A DNA stretch of 9,451 nt from JBFELO01 sp041552055 (lineage in GTDB: Bacteria > Acidobacteriota > Thermoanaerobaculia > Thermoanaerobaculales > Sulfomarinibacteraceae). The notes beneath the pieces were generated by a model, which ran no database searches, was not told where the DNA came from, and worked only from the letters and a program-made list of their open reading frames with translations. Both the position numbers and the translations under genes were made by a program. The stretch covers positions 1 to 9,451 of the forward strand of contig JBFELO010000171.1 of assembly GCA_041552055.1 (NCBI GenBank), written 5' to 3'. Of this stretch, positions 8,142 through 9,451 are shown piece after piece; positions within the stretch are counted from its first letter, which is position 1, and the number at the start of each line of letters is the position of its first letter.

Positions 8142-8228
8142 CTACCACCGCCTCCTCCCGACTTTCAACCGAGAGAGTTTCGCACTCCACCCATCGAGGG
8201 CCTTCAACTTCCAGTTCTCACGTGGCAT
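8142..8228 (-). CDS. Possible 28-codon upstream ORF abutting the amidohydrolase start
   Basis: ATG at 8228 is preceded by AGGAGGGGGAA, as good a ribosome binding site as any in this window. It opens a 28-codon frame (MPRENWKLKALDGW...VGRRRW, strongly basic with four Trp/aromatic-rich positions) ending in TAG immediately before the amidohydrolase ATG (TAGATG). A leader peptide coupling translation into the downstream gene would look like this. I do not recognise the peptide, and chance is possible because GGA-rich purine tracts occur elsewhere here. The frame also extends further upstream to 8345 without a better start. Confidence 0.35.
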   Translation of the reverse strand: MPRENWKLKALDGWSAKLSRLKVGRRRW

Positions 8229-8277
8229 TTCCCCCTCCTCTTGTTCCTCCGTGCGCTCGCCAACCCAGGAGCCGCAA

Positions 8278-8327
8278 GAAGATCGGCAGAAAACCGCCAC
8301 AACGCCTTGAAGATCTATCAGAAAACC
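8278..8327. repeat. Paired 18/19-bp direct repeat in the divergent intergenic region
   Basis: GAAGATCGGCAGAAAACC (8278-8295) recurs as GAAGATCTATCAGAAAACC (8309-8327), differing only in the 2-3 bases between the GAAGATC and CAGAAAACC halves. The halves are spaced 31 and 32 bp start to start, close to three DNA helical turns. The second copy ends 11 bp before the -35 element of the plus-strand promoter. This arrangement suggests binding of a regulator on one face of the DNA between the divergent amidohydrolase and pilin-like genes. Confidence 0.6.
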
Positions 8328-8338
8328 TGTAGAAAGTA

Positions 8339-8367
8339 TTGACAATCCGTGGGGGTAGACGTTATAT
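8339..8367 (+). promoter_or_regulatory. Strong sigma70-type promoter of the pilin-like gene
   Basis: TTGACA (8339-8344), a perfect -35 consensus, is followed by a 17-base spacer and TTATAT (8362-8367). This lies in a locally AT-rich patch within otherwise GC-rich DNA. Transcription would start near 8374, leaving a leader of about 55 nt before the ATG at 8430. The position rules out the in-frame ATG at 8349 as a start from this promoter. Confidence 0.65.
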
Positions 8368-8387
8368 TTGTTCTATCAATATGCAGT

Positions 8388-8407
8388 TTCGCGGAAGCAT
8401 TCGCGGA
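8388..8407 (+). repeat. Tandem-spaced 8-bp repeat in the pilin 5' leader
   Basis: TTCGCGGA occurs at 8388-8395 and again at 8400-8407, 12 bp apart, in the untranslated leader between the promoter and the ribosome binding site. It may be a regulator or RNA-binding site, or incidental. Confidence 0.35.
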
Positions 8408-8429
8408 CAAACCCTTGAGGAGGGGCGAC

Positions 8430-9065
8430 ATGAAGGTGCAGGACACGTATTTCGTCGAAGCCACGGATCGGTTCTCACCGACCACACCAGAGCCGGTCAA
8501 TGAGCCTGGATTCGAGGGCCGTTCGCTGTCACAAACCGATGACGCCGCAGTCCCGCACTCCCACGGCGAGCGCGGCCTCACCATCACCGAGCTGGCGGTC
8601 GCGCTGATGCTCATTTCGATCCTGAGCGTGATCGGGATCGGCCTGCTCAACGGCAGGATCGAGAAAGCCTGGCTCGCGCGGTGCCACTGCGAGCTGCGGT
8701 CGATCCAGTCCACCGTGTGGATGTTGAGCGACGGCGTCACCTGGCCCGAGCGATCGGCCTTCTGGGAGAAGGCATGGGACGGCAAGAAACCGGGCCCCTA
8801 CTACTATCTCGCCAATAACTCCGACGCCAACAAGGGCCACGGCAACGACTTCGACTTCTGTGACGAGGAGAATCCCGGAGAATCCTGGAAGAATCGAGAC
8901 TGCAAGGACATCCGGTTCGTCGTCTTCTGCCAGCACAACCACCGGCACCTCGCGAACTACGTCTACATCCAGGACGAGGGTCCGCCGTTCGTCGCCGGTT
9001 GGACCAGAGACACCAACCCGGGGTGGGACAAGTACATAAATCCCAAGAAGGGCGGCCCGAAGTAG
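8430..9065 (+). CDS. Type IV pilin/type II secretion pseudopilin-like protein with unusually long leader
   Basis: The 211-residue product contains a class III (prepilin) signal: GERG at 46-49, then LTITELAVALMLISILSVIGIGLL (50-73). Gly49 is the expected prepilin peptidase cleavage point and Glu54 occupies the conserved +5 position. The hydrophobic helix would insert in the inner membrane before assembly. The mature part is about 162 residues with five cysteines (85, 87, 144, 158, 167) and a GHGND/CDEENPG segment (136-150) of the kind I recall from pseudopilin-like proteins; an acidic loop binding a metal is possible. The 49-residue leader is acidic and far longer than the usual 5-30. ATG at 8430 is chosen because GAGGAGGGG lies just before it and the promoter ends at 8367; ATG 8349 would fall inside the promoter. 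No other pilus or secretion gene is in the window, so its partner machine is unknown. Confidence 0.82.
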   Translation: MKVQDTYFVEATDRFSPTTPEPVNEPGFEGRSLSQTDDAAVPHSHGERGLTITELAVALMLISILSVIGIGLLNGRIEKAWLARCHCELRSIQSTVWMLSDGVTWPERSAFWEKAWDGKKPGPYYYLANNSDANKGHGNDFDFCDEENPGESWKNRDCKDIRFVVFCQHNHRHLANYVYIQDEGPPFVAGWTRDTNPGWDKYINPKKGGPK

Positions 9066-9091
9066 CCGCCCCCCGCCCGCCCGGGGGATGA

Positions 9092-9114
9092 GCGGGTGAG
9101 GGCGACCCACCCGC
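9092..9114 (+). terminator. GC hairpin after the pilin-like gene, possible terminator
   Basis: GCGGGTG (9092-9098) and CACCCGC (9108-9114) form a perfect 7-bp stem with a 9-base loop, starting 27 bases after the pilin-like TAG stop. No T-run follows, so any intrinsic termination would be of the U-less kind. Confidence 0.35.
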
Positions 9115-9120
9115 CCGGAT

Positions 9121-9178
9121 CTCAGCTCCCAGATCCCAGATGCCACCCGCCCTGTTCTTCGTCTTCGTCTTTGTCCTC
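9121..9178. repeat. Heptamer and hexamer simple-repeat tracts
   Basis: Three heptads CTCAGCT/CCCAGAT/CCCAGAT (9121-9141) are followed, after 13 bases, by four hexads TTCTTC/GTCTTC/GTCTTT/GTCCTC (9155-9178). On the minus strand these read ATCTGGG and GAAGAC-type units. Such degenerate tracts resemble intergenic simple repeats I recall from Acidobacteriota-like genomes; this is recollection only. Confidence 0.5.
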
Positions 9179-9216
9179 GCCTCAGGCTCAACCAACACGT
9201 GGGCGCGCACGCCGAG

Positions 9217-9279
9217 CGCGCGGGGAGCGTCTTGATCGGCGCGACCTGCGCGGCTTCGTCGCGCCCTCTCCCCTACGCG
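9217..9279. repeat. Extended imperfect inverted repeat
   Basis: Three nested arm pairs share nearly the same centre: CGCG (9217-9220/9276-9279), GGGGAG (9222-9227) with CTCCCC (9268-9273), and GGCGCGAC (9238-9245) with GTCGCGCC (9258-9265). The arms are perfect, separated by unpaired bases on the left side. The DNA strand or transcript could form a long bulged hairpin with a 12-base loop. Confidence 0.5.
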
Positions 9280-9302
9280 TTCCCCGAGGGTGCCCCGTTA
9301 GG

Positions 9303-9356
9303 CAATGTTGGGACCCAACGCACCGTCCCACCCCGGTGACGGTGCTCCCAACATTG
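9303..9356. repeat. Long bulged inverted repeat (18 bp of stem)
   Basis: CAATGTTGGGA (9303-9313) is the exact complement of TCCCAACATTG (9346-9356), and GCACCGT (9320-9326) the exact complement of ACGGTGC (9339-9345), with a 12-base loop. Six bases, CCCAAC (9314-9319), bulge from the left arm; they also complete a local dyad GTTGGG-A-CCCAAC (9307-9319). A terminator, a REP-like palindrome or a mobile-element end are all possible. No T-run follows on the plus strand. Confidence 0.65.
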
Positions 9357-9361
9357 TCAAA

Positions 9362-9388
9362 GACGGCACGCCCGCTCACCGTGCAGTC
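9362..9388. repeat. Inverted repeat, 9-bp arms with one mismatch
   Basis: GACGGCACG (9362-9370) pairs with CGTGCAGTC (9380-9388) at eight of nine positions across a 9-base loop. It begins only five bases after the preceding long inverted repeat. Confidence 0.4.
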
Positions 9389-9451
9389 GTCAGCCTGCCA
9401 CTCTCATTGACCATCTGACACCGGAGGCGCCTTCTCCCCGGCGCGCTCCCC

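Larger units (their letters stand above)
9066..9451. other. Gene-free, hairpin-rich intergenic stretch
   Basis: The 386 bases after the pilin-like stop hold no ORF I can support: short frames here lack ribosome binding sites and have low-complexity Arg/Ser/Pro composition. The stretch contains heptamer and hexamer simple repeats (9121-9178) and four inverted repeats (9092-9114, 9217-9279, 9303-9356, 9362-9388). I recognise no tRNA, rRNA or transposase. Confidence 0.6.

Noticed and set aside
6186..8342. 718-codon open frame on the plus strand
   Set aside because: It runs antisense across glpK and the M20 gene, both of which have intact family motifs and ribosome binding sites; its Arg/His/Gly/Pro-rich translation is a high-GC shadow with no recognisable domain.
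8340..8345. Possible minus-strand -35 (TTGTCA) for the amidohydrolase gene overlapping the plus-strand promoter
   Set aside because: The element 17 bases on is TCTGAT, only four of six matches to the -10 consensus, so I do not call a promoter.
9188..9410. Short ORFs on both strands near the right edge
   Set aside because: Arg/Pro/Ser-rich translations, no ribosome binding site, and they lie across the inverted-repeat cluster.

Overview
The window is GC-rich bacterial DNA. It holds five collinear genes on the minus strand (about 8141 down to 1) and one divergent gene on the plus strand (8430-9065), followed by nearly 400 bases of gene-free, hairpin-rich DNA. The closest match I can suggest is an Acidobacteriota-like lineage (Thermoanaerobaculia or a related group). 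This rests on recalled resemblance of the secreted metalloprotease and its C-terminal module to proteins from that phylum, on the high GC, and on the intergenic heptamer/hexamer tracts. No rRNA or other marker gene is present, so the assignment is an inference.

Reading along the minus strand, the layout is as follows. First comes a secreted M20D-type amidohydrolase (8141-6774), possibly preceded by a 28-codon upstream ORF whose stop abuts its ATG. Next is a tight glpK-glpD pair (glycerol kinase and FAD-dependent glycerol-3-phosphate dehydrogenase, 6577-3454; one base between stop and start) with its own candidate promoter. Then there is a YfcC/DcuC-family membrane carrier (3317-1866) that probably starts at TTG. 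Last is a secreted HExxH zinc metalloprotease (1661 to the left edge) whose final codon begins TG at the window boundary and may be its TGA stop. On the plus strand, a well-formed sigma70-type promoter drives an unusual type IV pilin/pseudopilin-like protein with a 49-residue pre-cleavage leader.

Functionally, GlpK and GlpD form a complete route from glycerol to dihydroxyacetone phosphate with electrons passing to the quinone pool; no glpF is adjacent. The secreted peptidase, the exported amidohydrolase and the YfcC carrier (a family linked to amino acid or dicarboxylate exchange) would fit a bacterium living on peptides and lipid-derived glycerol, but the sequence does not prove that they act together.

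I see no CRISPR array, transposase, defence system or tRNA. The most unusual features are non-coding: an 18/19-bp direct repeat in the divergent M20-pilin intergenic region, a second short direct repeat in the pilin 5' leader, and a cluster of four inverted repeats at 9092-9388. Part of that cluster is bounded by attC-like RYYYAAC/GTTRRRY heptamers.
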